A stretch of 64,000 nt of DNA from Coffea arabica (taxonomy: Eukaryota; Streptophyta; Magnoliopsida; Gentianales; Rubiaceae): NCBI RefSeq assembly GCF_036785885.1, contig NC_092324.1:34213001-34277000 (forward strand), in the 5' to 3' direction. The notes beneath the pieces are model-generated. The model was given only the letters and a program-made list of their open reading frames with translations. It ran no database searches and was not told where the DNA came from. The translations under genes and the position numbers were made by a program. Shown here piece by piece: positions 1-13,379 of this stretch (within the stretch, counting starts at the first letter, position 1; each line of letters starts with the position of its first letter).

Positions 1-803
1 CACAGTGCTTATGGTCCTTTACGGACACCATGAGTAGGTGAGGGTTTTGGGAATTTTGGACTGAAGGCTTAGCTTGTTGGGTTCTTTTTTCTGATTAGTT
101 TGTTGGATTTAACATTTGGTATTCTGTACCCTAAAAAAAAAAATTTGGTATTCTGTCTTTTATCCATAGTGCCTTCCATTTTGTTTCTTATTTGACTATC
201 TTACACTTGTTGGTCCTATCTACCCTCATCTTGTATCCCTCCGAATGCTACTGTGGTGTAATTACTAATTAATCACACTCTGACTACACTGTAGAATTCA
301 ATTCCTCCCCACTGCTAAGGACTTGGAGAACCCTCTAACCATTCCCCCCACACCTCACACATTTCCTTAATTTCTTCACTTTAATGGGCTTCTTCTCTTA
401 TTTTCTTTATCTCTTTCAATTGAAGTATGGATTCGATGATAATCTCTAGTCATGTACGGGACTCTTATATATACAAGGTTGGATTGTTTGATATCTCTAA
501 TCTTTCTTTGCTTTGTTTAAATTACTGCTGCTGTAAGTGATTATTGTTATCTCTCTGGAATTTCTACTCGTCTCCCATAATTGTTTTCTGCCATATCTAT
601 TTTCTCTAATTCTTTAAAGTCTTCGGCTGAACTCAGGGTTGATTCTTTAATGCAGAATTAATTTAGGATCATCTATTTTCTCGAAATATCTCTCTGCTAG
701 GCACCAATAAAGCAGGGTATATCATTTCTAGCCGAAGGTGAAGGAAAAATTAATAATGGCATGGCCATACAAATGGTTTGAACTTTACTTTGCATAAATA
801 TAA
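1..803. other. Unassigned left-edge DNA
   Basis: I see no convincing open reading frame here. The stretch is AT-rich with pyrimidine-rich patches. A TATA-like TATATATA near 470 is followed by a T/C-rich leader-like sequence and a GTAAGT-like donor near 535, so it could be an untranslated first exon. Nothing downstream confirms this, because a transposable element begins at 804. Confidence 0.3.
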
Positions 804-926
804 GGGATAACTTCAGAAACCTGGTTTCTGACAATTTTACTGACTTCCTTTCAAGTTTTAAAAATTACACTAATTTTTCTTAAGATTAATTATTTTGTAA
901 TATTTTTATCTAACTAATAATTAAAA

Positions 927-1639
927 GGGAAAATGATCGGTTCATCATTTACATTTCACAAAAATATTCTTTTCGTCCCTTACTTTTAAAACGAAACAAT
1001 TTCATCCTTGACATTTAAAAACTGAAGTTATTACATCCCTGAACCCAAATTTCAATCTGAATCAAACCACCAATCAACCTGATTACAAATTTTGGAGATG
1101 TAATTGGTAGATCACTTGGTTAACTCAACTTAATATACATGTGAAATTTAATAAACCTAGAAAGAAAAAATAAAAAATTATAACATAAAAAAGAAAAATT
1201 AATCTTTCCTATATTATCATTGTATACACTGACGGTTTTATGTACCGTCATATCATTTTAATTTAAATTTAAACATCAAATTTTATATTTATGATACACA
1301 TCTAGATTCGCAATCGGATATACTAATAGTGCATGAAAAGATTTATCCAAAAAAAACTGTGTTATTCCGAGACAAAGAATGGCCTTTTATGTTAAAATTT
1401 TTATTTTTTTGGTCTAATAAATGTCATGTAAATATGATGAAGTTGACCGAGTGATCTGTCAATTCTATTTTCGAAATTTATTACTGGGTTATTGGATGGT
1501 TTGATTTAGATTGAAAATTAGGTTTATGATGTAATAGCTTTAATTTTTAAATGTCAGGGACAAATTTGCTTCATTTTAAAAGTGAGGAACAAAAAGAATA
1601 TTTTTGCGAAATGTGAGGGATGAAACAGGTCATTTTCCC
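927..1639. mobile_element. Nested Mutator-type MITE (713 bp)
   Basis: This element sits inside the left arm of the 804-10581 element. Its ends are inverted repeats (GGGAAAATGATCGGTTCATC on the left, GGGAAAATGACCTGTTTCAT read from the right) that extend about 150 bp inward. It is flanked by a perfect 9-bp duplication TAATTAAAA at 918-926 and 1640-1648. It has no coding capacity. An internal stretch near 1205-1345, with ATACACT and TATACTA near its ends, resembles other small repeats at 12690 and 28373. Confidence 0.88.
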
Positions 1640-1858
1640 TAATTAAAAAGTAATATTATGAGAGAGAAAATAACATAATTTCATCATTTTCCTCATTTAC
1701 TATATTATTTAGTTAATTTAATACCAACTCACACATTAAAGAAAACACAAAAATTTGTTGTTCATCATTAGAGATTAAATCATGCATGGTATTAAAAAAT
1801 AGTATATCATTTTATATTTTTCACTTAATACAATATCTAAATTACTCTTTTTAATTAC

Positions 1859-3812
1859 TGACGAATGCGGGGTATACATATGCAATTGGTTCATCCACAA
1901 TCAAGTTTTACATTTATAAACTCCTAAATACACCACACGCGATTTATTGCAAGTATACGAATTGTGAGCGAGTATAGGGTATTAAGGGTCGATCCCACAA
2001 GGAAGATTGCAATTATCGGTGTTTTTCGAATTCCTTTATTATCTAGACTACCACAAATATGAAATTAATGAAAATTACACTAGAAAGTCTTCTAGAGATA
2101 TGGAATTCCTTACTACTCTTGCAAATGAGATTACCGGTTAAATGAATGCTATTGTCTTGACAAGTTATGGCGTAATTTCCTAATGTATGTGAAACCTACT
2201 CTCGTAGCGAATCAACTATACTTGTAGCTAAACCATACATACTCTCGTGGTTATGAAATTAACTACAAGGTCATTTCTTCTATGAAATTACATGAAACAA
2301 GTCACTTAAGCCACATAGGTGCACCTCAACTCTCGCGAGTGTAATCCCTAGGTTTACCACTTCCTTGAATTAGTGTTAAATTCCAATTCTCATTGCAATC
2401 TTAACACCTTTAGATAATCACAACTAATGGCTAATTAATCATGATTAGAAAAGCAAAAGTGATAAATAACTTGTTCAAAATAACATCATCAACCATAACC
2501 AAGTAAACATACTAACAAGATATAGCAAGTTCAACCATAACTCTAGGCATAAACTTTAACTAAACATAAAAACAAGATCCAAGCTTGGATTATAGCTAAA
2601 CATGAAATCAAATACAAGAGAGAAAGTGATAGGAGAGATGTCACCCTTGTCACATGAGCTTCAACTCTCCATCTTCGTTCCTCCAATCTTCATCCAAATC
2701 TAGCTACAAATACAAGAAAGAAAAGCTACACTAACTACTCTTTACTATCCTAACTAATGAACTAAGAAAATTCTAGGGAAAGCTACATTTTTGTTGAGTT
2801 TTTCTAGCCTTCCAAAGTTATCAAGATGTTCTCCAAAGGCCTCTATTTATAGAGGATTCAAGAGCCAAGAAGAGTTGTTTCAAGTTGTTATTTTTGACTC
2901 TTGAAACTCTCCAAGATTGCTTCTCAAAGTTTCCATGCTCATCTGATCATTTCCAACCAGAATCTTTGCAGAAAAAGTGGTCAAAAAGGTTGTGTAAAAA
3001 GGGCACAAGTTACAGAGAAAGTTTCAGCCGAAATCTACTAAAACGCGGGTAGACAATGCCGCCATTTCCCAAGTTTTGAGCCCCCATTTTGCTCTTTGCA
3101 GGTTTGCACTTTTCTGGGTAGAATTTATCCTTGCTCTGTTTTTGGTCCAACTGCAACTGATATTTTCTTCATGTTAGAGGCTGAAATAACTCTTGGGTAA
3201 AACATGAAAGCTGTAACCCTTTGAATTGGCTTTCCAATGCATCAAGAATCATCCAATTTAGAGCTCTGTGGACCGAGAAATAACCAAAATATCCTTGACT
3301 GGTCAGAACCTTGTTTCAGCTTTCGACCCTGAAATTGCACTTTTGTATTTTGACGTTTTGACTAAGAAAAAGACTGAACTGGACTTCGATGTCTCATGCC
3401 AAATGTATATCTATCTCTTAGTTTCAAAATGGTTCAAGAATCACCTCAATCCAATGCTTGTAGTTCAAGATATAGTTGAAATACCACAAGGTGTCAAAAG
3501 CTGTGAAACTTTTCTTCTTTTGTTCTTGATTACTTTTACTCTTTTGCACTTCATATTCTCTTTTAATCACTTCAAATCATCACCAATAATCCAATTATCT
3601 TCTCAAGTCACTTCATTTGATGATTGAATCCTTAAACCTACAAAAACATGAAGTTTTCACCATAAAAATCTATAGAAATGCAATTTTTACCACTTAAACC
3701 ATGAAATGCATATTTTCACTAGAATCCTAGTTAATTAGCTATAAAATTAGTTAAAACACACCAAAACTAATTAATAAAATACACTAAAAACACGTAAAAT
3801 ATACTCTTGTCA
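1859..3812 (-). repeat. LTR copy 1 of the array
   Basis: The repeat runs from TGACGAATGCGGGG to the inner boundary CTCTTGTCA. It contains the block GGTCGATCCCACAAGGAAG near 1990, shared by all three copies and by the LTRs at 39673 and 39997. It is about 1954 bp long. Confidence 0.82.
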
Positions 3813-4923
3813 AATACCCTCACACTTGAACCATTGCTTGTCCTCAAACAATTAGAAATACATACCAACAATGATCCAACATTTTGAAAATAAACATATG
3901 CACCTTCAACTTCATTTTCTCAAAAACAAGGTAAATGACCATTATGTAATCATTCATTAATCCTCAAATACTCATAATATCAAGTAAAGGAGAGCCAATT
4001 ATACCACTATTATAACAAATTCAAGTCAATTTCTCATCCTTACCCAATTTCACAAGCGAGTCATATGGTCAATAAAATGCTTCCTAAACTCATGATCATC
4101 TCTTATTCAAACTTAAAGAGGGATTTATTCATATAACATAATTAAATATTACTCAAGTTGTGAAGTGCTTTTTGACGCGAAGATCGACATTTTTAGATGA
4201 AAATTGCCGGTTACTCAACATTTCACATCCTCAAGTTGCCTTGCCTACTCTTAATTCAAGTACCGTTTTACGCGAAAGTCAACATTTGTAGATGAAGACT
4301 CCCGGCTACTAAGTACAAGAATCATTGGAGTAGAACAACTCTAATTCTTTTTTTTTCTTTTTTCATTTTTTTCTCTTTTTTCTTTTTCTACTGTTTTCCT
4401 TCTTTCTTTTTTTTTTGAAAAATAAAGATAATAAACATTCCCTCAAAAGAATAATCATGAGAAGAGTGTTACATTTATTGATCATTTAACTTATAAAATC
4501 AAATAAATGGAAGAAATTTTATCAAATATGCAGAATGTAGGCATAATTTTCTCTACTTTACAAGATATACTGTCCTATAAATGCACAAATTATAATCACA
4601 TAATAGTAATTTTCAAGTTAAATGAGAAAAGAAATTTTCAAATCACATATATTTATCTCAAAAGTAGAAGGAATTTGAACTATTAATGGTGTGAAACTTG
4701 TTACTCCTTGGATAAAATTGAAAAAAAGTTGAAACTTTTTGGGGTAATCTTGCAATTTTAGACAAGATTTTGGAAAAATTTTGACAGAGTTTCACCTAAA
4801 AGTGGATGAAACTCCCTGCCAGCAAATCCAAAATAGACAACATTCAAGTGCAGTTTATATTCCAAACATCAAGTCCAAGCAATAAACACAAAAAATACTA
4901 CAAGTACCACACATTCAAAAACT
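3813..4923 (-). repeat. Internal segment 1 of the LTR array (non-coding)
   Basis: It begins with the CCCTCACACTTGAACCATT block next to LTR copy 1 and ends at LTR copy 2. It is AT-rich with a T/C-rich run near 4345-4415. No retroviral-type domains are visible in any frame. It matches the second internal segment closely, including the run. Confidence 0.78.
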
Positions 4924-6893
4924 TGATGTGCGCGGGGTATACATATCAATTTAACTCATCCACAATCAAATTTTACATTAATAAATGCCAAAATACGCAC
5001 ACGCGATTTATCGCGATTATACGAATCGTGAGCGAGTATAGGATATTAAAGGTCGATCCTACAGGGAAGAGTGACAATTACCGGTGTCTTTCGAATTCCT
5101 TTATTATTTAGACTATCACAAGTATAATAAAATAAATCTACACTATAAAAGTGATAAAAATACACTAGAAAGCTCCTAGAGGTATGGAATTCCTTACTAC
5201 TCTTGCAAATGAAGTTACTGGTTAAGTGAATGCTATTATCTTGGCTAGTTATGGCGTAATTTCCTAATGTATGTGAAACCTACTCTCGTAGCGAATCAAC
5301 TATACTTGTAGCTAAACTATACCTACTCTCGTGGTTATGAAATTAACTACAAACTCATTTCTTCTATAAAATTACATGAAACAAGTCACTTAAGCCACAT
5401 AGGTGCACCTCTACTTTCGTGAGTGTACTCCCAAGGTTCACCACTTCCTTGAACTAGTGTTAAATTTCAATTCTCATTGCAAACTTAACACCTTTAGATA
5501 ATCACAACTAATGGCCAGTTAATCATGATTAGAAAAGCAAAAGTGATAAATAATTTACTCAAAATAACATCATCAAATAACCAAGTAAACATCAATAACA
5601 AGATATAGCAAGTTCAACCATAACTCTAGGCATAAACTTTAACTAAACATAAAAACAAGATCCAAACTTGTATTATAGATAAACATGAAATCAAATACAA
5701 GAGAGAAAGTGATAGGAGAGATGTCACCCTTTTCACATGAGCTTCAACTCTCCATCTTTGCTCCTCCAATCTTCATCCAAATCTAGTTACAAATACAAGA
5801 ATGAAAAGCTACACTAACTTCTCTATACTACCCTAACTAATGAACTAAGGAAATTCTAGTGAAAGCTACATTTTTGGTGAGTTTCTCTAGCCTTCCAAAG
5901 TTATCAAAATGTTCTCCAAAGGACTCTATTTATAGAGGATTCAAGAGCCAAGAAGAGTTGTTTCTAGTTGTTATTTTTGACTCTTGAAACTCTCCAAGAT
6001 TGTTTCTCAAAGTTTCCAAACTTATCTGATCATTTCCAACCGGAATCTTTGCAGAAAAAGTGGTCAGAAAGGTTGTGTGAAAAGAGCATAAGATACAGAG
6101 CAAGTTGCAGCCAAAATCTACTAACACGCACGTACAAAACGCGGCCATTTCCCGCATTTTAGGCCCTGTTTTGCTCTTTGCAGGTTTGCACTTTTTTAGG
6201 CAAAATTCAACCTTGCTCTATTTTTTGTCTAATTTCAACTGATATTTTCTTGATATTAGAGGCTGAAATAACTCTTGAGTAAAATATCAAAGTTGTAGTC
6301 CTTTGAGTTAGCTTTCCAATGCATCAAGAATCATCCAATTTGGAGCTCTGTGAACCGAGAATTGACCAAAATATCCTTGACTAGTCAGAACCTTGTTTCA
6401 GCTTTCGACCCTGAAATTGCACTTTTGTATTTCGACGTTTTGACTAGGAAAAAGACTGAACTGGACTTTGATGTCTCATGCCAAATGTATATCTATCTCT
6501 TAGTTTCAAAATGGTTCAAGAATCACCTCAATCCAATGCTTGTAGTTCAAGATATAGTTGAAATACCACAAGGTGTCAAAAGCTGTGAAACTTTTTTTCT
6601 TTTGTTCTTGATTGCTTTTACTCTTTTGCACTTCATATTCTCTTTTAATCACTTCAAATCATCACCAATAATCCAATTATCTTCTCAAGTCACTCCATTT
6701 ATGATTGAATCCTTAAACCTACAAAAACATGAAGTTTTCACCATAAAAATCTATAGAAATGCAATTTTTACCACTTAAACCATGAAATGCATATTTTCAC
6801 TAGAATCCTAGTTAATTAGTTATAAAAGTAGTTAAAACACACCAAAACTAATTAATAAAACACACTAAAAATACGTAAAATATACTCTTGTCA
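4924..6893 (-). repeat. LTR copy 2 of the array
   Basis: Second copy, beginning TGATGTGCGCGGGG and ending CTCTTGTCA, about 1970 bp and collinear with copies 1 and 3. It is both the 3' LTR of one unit and the 5' LTR of the next. Confidence 0.82.
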
Positions 6894-7898
6894 AATACGC
6901 TCACACTTGAACCATTACTTGTCCTCAAGCAATTAGAAATACAAACCAACAATGATCCAACATTTTGAAAATAAACATATGTGCACCTTCAACTTCATTT
7001 TCTTAAAAACAAGATAAATGACCATTATACAATCATTAATTAATTCTCAAGTACTCATAATATTAAGTGAAGGAGAGCCAATTATAACTCTATTATAACA
7101 AATTCAAGTCAATTTTTCATCCTTACCGAATTTCACAAGCAAGTGAGTCATATGGTCAATAAAATGCTTCTTAAGCTCATGATCATCTCTTATTCAAACT
7201 TAAAGAGGCATGTATTCATATAACATAATTAAATATTACTCAAGTTGTGAACGTGCCTTTTGATGCGAAGATCGACATTTTTAGATGAAGATCGCTGGTT
7301 ATTCAACACTTCACATCCTCAAGTTGCCTTGCCTACTCTTAATTCAAGCACCGTTTTACGCGAAAGTCAACATTTGTAGACGAAAACTCCCAGTTATTAA
7401 GTACAAGAACCATTGGAGTATAACAACTCTTATTCTTTTTTCTTTATTTTCTCTTTTTTTCTTTTTTCTTTTTCTACTTGTTTCCTTCTTTCTTTTTTTT
7501 TTTTAAACAAAGATAATAAAAATTCCCTCAAAAGAATTATCATGAGAAGAGTGTTACATTTATTGACCATATTAATCATTTAACTTATAAAATCAAATAA
7601 AGGGAAGAAATTTTATCAAATATGCAAAATGTAGGCATAATTTTCTCCATTTTACAAGATATACTTTCCTATAAATGCACAAATTATAATCACATAATAG
7701 TCATTTCCAAGTTAAATGAGAAAAGAAATTTTCAAATCACATATATTTATCTCAAAAGTAGAAGGAATTTGAACTACTAATGGTGTGGAGCTTGTTACCC
7801 CTTGGATAAAATTGAAAAAATGTTGAAACTTTTTGGGGTAATCTTGCAATTTTAGACAAGATTTTGGAAATACTACAAGTACCACACATTCAAAAACT
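6894..7898 (-). repeat. Internal segment 2 of the LTR array (non-coding)
   Basis: Collinear with 3813-4923 but about 100 bp shorter. The difference includes loss of a stretch just before the next LTR (after 7865, compared with 4775-4895 in the first copy). No coding similarity is visible. Confidence 0.78.
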
Positions 7899-10028
7899 TG
7901 ACGTGCGCGGGGTATACATATCAATTTAGCTCATTCACAATTAAGTTTTACATTTATAAATTTCAAAATACCCCCATGCGATTTATCGCAAGTATACAAA
8001 TCGTAAGCGAGTATAGGGTATTAAGGGTCGATCCCACAGGGAAGAGTGACAATTACCGGTGTTTTTCGAATTCCTTTATTATTTAGACTATTACAAGTAT
8101 AAGAAAATAAATCTACACTATAAAAGTGATAAAAATACACTAGAAAGCTCCTAGAGGTATGGAATTCCTTACTACTCTTGCAAATGAAGTTACCGGTTAA
8201 GTGAATGCTATTATCTTGGCTAGTTATGGCATAATTTTCTAATGTATGTGAAACTTACTCTCGTAGCGAATAAATTATACTTGTAGCTAAACCATACCTA
8301 CTCTCATGGTTATAAAATTAACTACAAGCTCATTTCTTCTATGAAATTACATGAAACAAGTCACTTAAGCCACATAAGTGCACCTCTACTCTCATGAGTG
8401 TACTCCATAGGTTACCACTTCCTTGAACTAGTGTTAAATTCCAATTCTCATTGCACACTTAACACCTTTAGATAATCACACCTTTATAAAATTAACTACA
8501 AGCTCATTTCTTCTATGAAATTACATGAAACAAGTCACTTAAGCCACATAAGTGCATCTCTACTCTCATGAGTGTACTCCATAGGTTTACCACTTCCTTG
8601 AACTAGTGTTAAATTCCAATTCTAATTGCAAACTTAACACCTTTAGATAATCACAACTAATGGCCAGTTAATCATGATTAGAAAATCAAAAGTGATAAAT
8701 AACTTGCTCAAAATAATATCATCAACCATAACCAAGTAAACACACTAACAAGATATAGCAAGTTCAACCATAACTCTAGGCATAAACTTTAATTAAACAA
8801 AAAACAAGATCCAAGCTTGTATTATAGCTAAACATGAAATCAAATACAAGAGAGAAAGTGATAGGAGAGATATCACCCTTGTCACATGAGGTTCAACTCT
8901 TCATCTTTGCTCCTTCAATCTTCATCCAAATCTAGCTACAAATACAAGAAGGAAAAGCTACACTAAGTACTCTATACTATCCTAACTAATGAACTAAGGA
9001 AATTCTAATGAAAGCTACATTTTTGGTGAGTTTCTCTAGCCTCCAAAGTTATCAAAATGTTCTCCAAAGGCCTCTATTTATAGAGGATTCAAGAGCCAAG
9101 AAGGGTTGTTTCTAGTTGCTATTTTTGACTCTTGAAACTCTCCAAGATTGCTTCTCAAAGTTTCCATACTCATCTGATCATTTACAGTCGGAATCTTTGC
9201 AGAAAAAGTAGTCAAAAAGGTTGTGTGAAAAGAGCACAAGTTGCAGCCGAAATCTACTAACACACAGGTAGAAAACGTGGCCATTTCCAGAGTTTTGGGC
9301 CCCCGTTTTGCTCTTTGCAAGTTTGCACTTTTCTAGGTAGAATTCATCCTTGCTTTGTTTTTTGTCCAATTTCAACTGATATTTTTTTGATGTTAGAGGC
9401 TGAAATAACACTAGGGTAAAACATGAAAGTTGTAGCCCTTTGCGTTAGCTTTCCAATGTATGAAGTATCATCCAATTTGGAGCTCTGTGGACCGAGAAAT
9501 GACCAAAATACCCTTGACTGGTCAAAACCTTATTTCAGCTTTCGACCCTGAAATTGCACTTCTGTATTTCGACTTTTTGACTAGGAAAAAGACTGAACTG
9601 GACTTCGATATCTTCATACCAAATATAGATCTATCTCTTAGCTTTAAAATGGTGAATCACCTCAATCCAATGCTTGTAGTTCAAGATATAGTTGAAATAC
9701 CACAAGGTGTCAAAAGCTATGAAACTTTTCTTCTTTTGTTCTTGATTGCTTTTACTCTTTTGCACTTCATATTCTCTTTTAATCACTTCAAATCATCACC
9801 AATAATCCAATTATCTTCTCAAGTCACTCCATTTGATGATTGAATCCTTAAACCTACAAAAACATGAAGTTTTCACCATAAAAATCTATAGAAATGCAAT
9901 TTTTACCACTTAAACCATGAAATGCATATTTTCAGTAGAATCCTAGTTAATTAGCTATAAAAGTAGTTAAAGCACACCAAAACTAATTAATAAAACACAC
10001 TAAAAATACGTAAAATATACTCTTGTCA
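7899..10028 (-). repeat. LTR copy 3, with an internal duplication
   Basis: It begins TGACGTGCGCGGGG and ends CTTGTCA. It is about 2130 bp, longer than the other copies because a block of roughly 170 bp (about 8311-8480, starting near ATTAACTACAAGCTCATT) is repeated immediately as about 8488-8660. Confidence 0.82.
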
Positions 10029-10590
10029 ATTACATACCTATTGTCAAACATAATCAATAACAAATAATGAAAAAATTTGTAACTAAAATATTAAAGAAAC
10101 AAATTTAAACATCATAAATATTCTTTTCAACATATTAAGGTTAGTTGTTGAGATTTTTATGGTATTAAAATTCGCTCCTTGTAATATTTTGTTTGCAAAT
10201 TTTTTAAATTATTTTTTGTTGATGATATTTGACAATGGGTTTATAACTGAAAAGAGTAATTTAGATTTTACATTAAGTGAAATATATAGAATAGTATACT
10301 ATTTTTGATGCCATATATGATTTAAACCCTAATGATAAAAAACAAATTATAGTGTTTTCTTTAATGTTTAGGTTGGTATTAGATTAATGAAGCAATTAGT
10401 AAATAAGGGAAAATGGTGAAATCATATTATCTTCTCTCTTCTAATATCACGTTTTAATTGTTGGTTAGACTTAGATGTTACAAGATAATAAATCTCAAAG
10501 GAGATTAATATAATTTTCAAAATCTAGAGGAAGATTAGTGAAATAGTTAGAAATCTCAGGGGAGGTTTCTAAAATCATCCCTAAATATAA

Positions 10591-13363
10591 ATCGGTGTAA
10601 TAGCCATCATTTTGGCCCAAGTTGAAATTACACATTGTCTTGGTATTGGGAATTTTAGGTATTACATTTTGATCATATAAGTCATGATATTGCCTTGATT
10701 TGCACTACTAGTCAATTATATTACGCATTTATACATATTATGCACTGTTGAGTAGTTTAGTCAATTGGTCCATGCATCACCTTTTTTTCTCTCTCTTTTT
10801 TTAATTGCTGTTTTCTTGATCATTAGCATTCGTTCCAGCCTCGTCTCTATTAGATGCGTGTTATGAATGGTTGAATTTTTCTTGATCATTCTCATCCCTA
10901 TTAGATGCGTGTTATATATGGTTGAATTTCCATGGGCTGCGGTGCGTTTACAAAAAAAAAAAAAAGAAAAAAAAGCACTTATAGGGACATTTTAGTGCTT
11001 CTAAGATATTTGATAACTAATTTTCTGTGATTTAAGGAGCTCAATTTTTTTAAAATTTAAAAATATTTTTGTTAAAAGCACTTGTATCAGAAGTATTTCT
11101 TTATAAGTCACCACAAGTAAAACGGGTCCTAAGACTAAGCAAATGGGCTTCTTTATGCATGTCCCATATTGTAATTGCATTTAGCGAAATACTTAGAGGC
11201 TATACCAGTGGACGATGAGGTTCCATAATTCAACACTACAATTGAAACCATTTTAGATGTTATACAAGTGGATAATTAATCGGACAATTGAGCAATAAAA
11301 AATAAGCTGAATGTTCTTGATCAACAGCCTCTAATAGCACTTCCCGTTCAAAGCTAGGCTGCAAAAAATCTACTTTGATCAAGTCAATCTTCAAGCCGGA
11401 AAAAAAAAAAAAAAAAAAAACTACCTACTTGTGATGGCAACGAGGCAAACTACTCTTTATGATCAAATTTAGCATATAACTCTTCTATCATATCTTCTGT
11501 GATATAACAAATCAACTCAAATTCTGGGCAGGCGTTAGGCCCCAAGTAAACTAGTCCTATCAAAATTTGGAAGAGCGCTGATATGATTGCCACACAAATT
11601 TGTCGTCCTCCTTGAGTGATTCTGACGAATGAATGATGGTAATGCAAACGAAGACACCAAACAAAGGATGACAATTATATGGTACAGTGTAAATATTAGC
11701 ACAATTAATGTAAATGTAAAAAGCATTAAAAGTAGATATTAAAATAACAAGTAAAAGCATAAAAAAAAATTTTAGCACAAGTTTTAATAAGAGAGAAATT
11801 TTGCTTTGCTTTTAATTTTACTAGTAATACTTTACGAGCTTTGCATGTGATTATATTGTCTCAAAATTTTTATTTTGTTGGTATTGAAATATTTTGACAA
11901 ATGCTAATTGTTAACATCATAAAATTTATTTTTCTTTCTTTGAAAGTGATTTTTTGAAAATATCATTTCCATTGAAACCATGAATCTAATATTTGTCAAA
12001 ATAGTTTTTGAGCTTTTCAGATAATATTGGTACACATAATGTCATTACATAAAATCATAATATTATGATTTGTTACAAACAAAACAATATTATTAAGCAA
12101 GGACCATACTTCTAGACATTAAAAGCTGGAGCAGCCAACAGAGCTTATAAATATCTGTAAAATAAATATTTCAACAATAGTTTCAATTTCAAAAAAGGCA
12201 TTAGAGTAAATAAATTGGCTTATATTATTTCAATTTCAAATTTATTTCACTTTTTATGGTGTGCATTCATCTCTTAACTTCAATCTCTTGATAACATCAT
12301 TTACCAGTCAAAGTTTAGATATGTCTTGGTTGAATTAACGTCAATGAAGGAAATTCCAATGAAATCATTTAATTTTAGCAATTGAAAAGATGAGATTTGA
12401 CCAAAATACTCAATGTTTTGACATAATTTCAATAAATTATGATTACCTCTTGTACTTTTTTCTTAAAAAATTGTATCAGAATATATAATAGGTTTATTAT
12501 TTATAACTCTAATGTAGGACCAGTTTTTTTATTTTCAAAAATTTGAGTGATCTAAATGTTCATGCCAAATAAAACTTAAGTTTTTGTATTCATTTTGTTC
12601 ACATACTTTACTATGCCAATTTCACATGTTATATGAGTTGAATTTGTTAGTCAAAATTGTTCAAAATGAAATGTGATGCCCTATTATTTAAGAGTAAATT
12701 TTATAAACATCATCAGTATATACACTATCACGATTGGATGAATATGAGTAAATTTTGGATTTCAAATTCAAATTTTGCACATGTGGTATATATCTAATGA
12801 TGATAGTGTATACACTAATAGTGTATATAAGATTAATCTGTTATTTAATTAAATAGATATGGATTCTTTGAATATGAACTTTTTCTATTCTTTTAAGTGC
12901 TATGTTTGTTAATATTGGGATGTAAATATTGCACCATAATTATTCCTAGTTTGTTGTTGATTTTATAGAGTAATTATAATTTTGTTGGCAAAAGTGACAA
13001 GTTTATCCTGTTTTATTCTTTTCTTTTATTCTTTTTTGTAGTTTTTATTTTTTTCCTTTTCTCTTAATTTGATTTGTAATTTTTATTCTTTTATTTTGAC
13101 GTGTATTTTCTTGATATTAGTAATTATAAACCTATTTCAATAATATGAATATTATTGACTAACCATGAGCAGGTGAAGGGTTTTGGTTAGGAAGTTTTTC
13201 ATATGTATTACCGTTTTAATACAAATATGATGGAATGTGGTCTTATATTGATAATTGCCACTATAAATGAAAACATAATAAATTAAATAATAAAATAAGG
13301 AGAGCAAAATGGGAAGTACAAAAATTAAACAATATTGTGCTTACACTCCAAAACACCAAGACT
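10591..13363. other. Gene-free interval before the CACTA element
   Basis: No supported gene. It is AT-rich with poly-A runs near 10951 and 11400. A short direct repeat at about 10814-10925 (two copies containing TATTAGATGCGTGTTAT) is visible. A small inverted-repeat element lies near 12690-12835. The short minus-strand frames near 11450-11778 have no recognisable domains and overlap one another, so I treat them as chance. Confidence 0.5.
12690..12835. mobile_element. Small palindromic MITE
   Basis: The ends are inverted copies of a TATACACTATCA-type sequence: GTATATACACTATCAC near 12714-12730 and GATAGTGTATACACTA near 12800-12815. The centre contains ATTTCAAATTCAAATTTT and CACATGTGG. A related, more degraded copy sits at 28373-28545. 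I could not fix a target duplication. Confidence 0.5.
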
Positions 13364-13379
13364 CACTACAAGAAAATTA

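Larger units (their letters stand above)
1859..10028 (-). mobile_element. Tandem LTR-retrotransposon array: LTR-internal-LTR-internal-LTR
   Basis: Three copies of a roughly 2-kb repeat are separated by two roughly 1-kb internal segments (3813-4923 and 6894-7898). The array begins TG at 1859 and ends CA at 10028, and is flanked by a 5-bp duplication ATTAC at 1854-1858 and 10029-10033. That is the structure left when one LTR element gains an extra LTR plus internal unit by unequal LTR recombination. The internal segments have no gag or pol similarity, so the family is non-autonomous. A GTGTGAGGG-type purine patch next to the LTR on the minus strand suggests minus orientation, but I found no clear primer-binding site. 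The 119-142-residue frames repeated within the LTRs are not considered genes. Confidence 0.85.
804..10581. mobile_element. Mutator-like inverted-repeat element, host of nested insertions
   Basis: The ends are long imperfect inverted repeats beginning GGGATAACTTCAGAAACC on the left. The matching right end, read on the other strand, begins GGGATGATTTTAGAAACC. The similarity continues inward for several hundred bases: 804-926 plus 1640-1853 pairs with the reverse complement of about 10245-10581. A perfect 9-bp target duplication TAAATATAA flanks it at 795-803 and 10582-10590, which is typical of Mutator-like elements. No transposase is present. Without its two nested insertions it would be roughly 900 bp, so it is best read as a non-autonomous element. 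Confidence 0.85.

Noticed and set aside
3268..3627. 119-residue frame, with similar frames at 6350-6778 and 9460-9843
   Set aside because: All three lie at the same place in the three LTR copies and differ by shifts and stops. They are repeat sequence that happens to be open, not genes.
11450..11778. Three overlapping minus-strand frames of 63-74 residues
   Set aside because: They overlap in different frames within AT-rich DNA and share no known domain.
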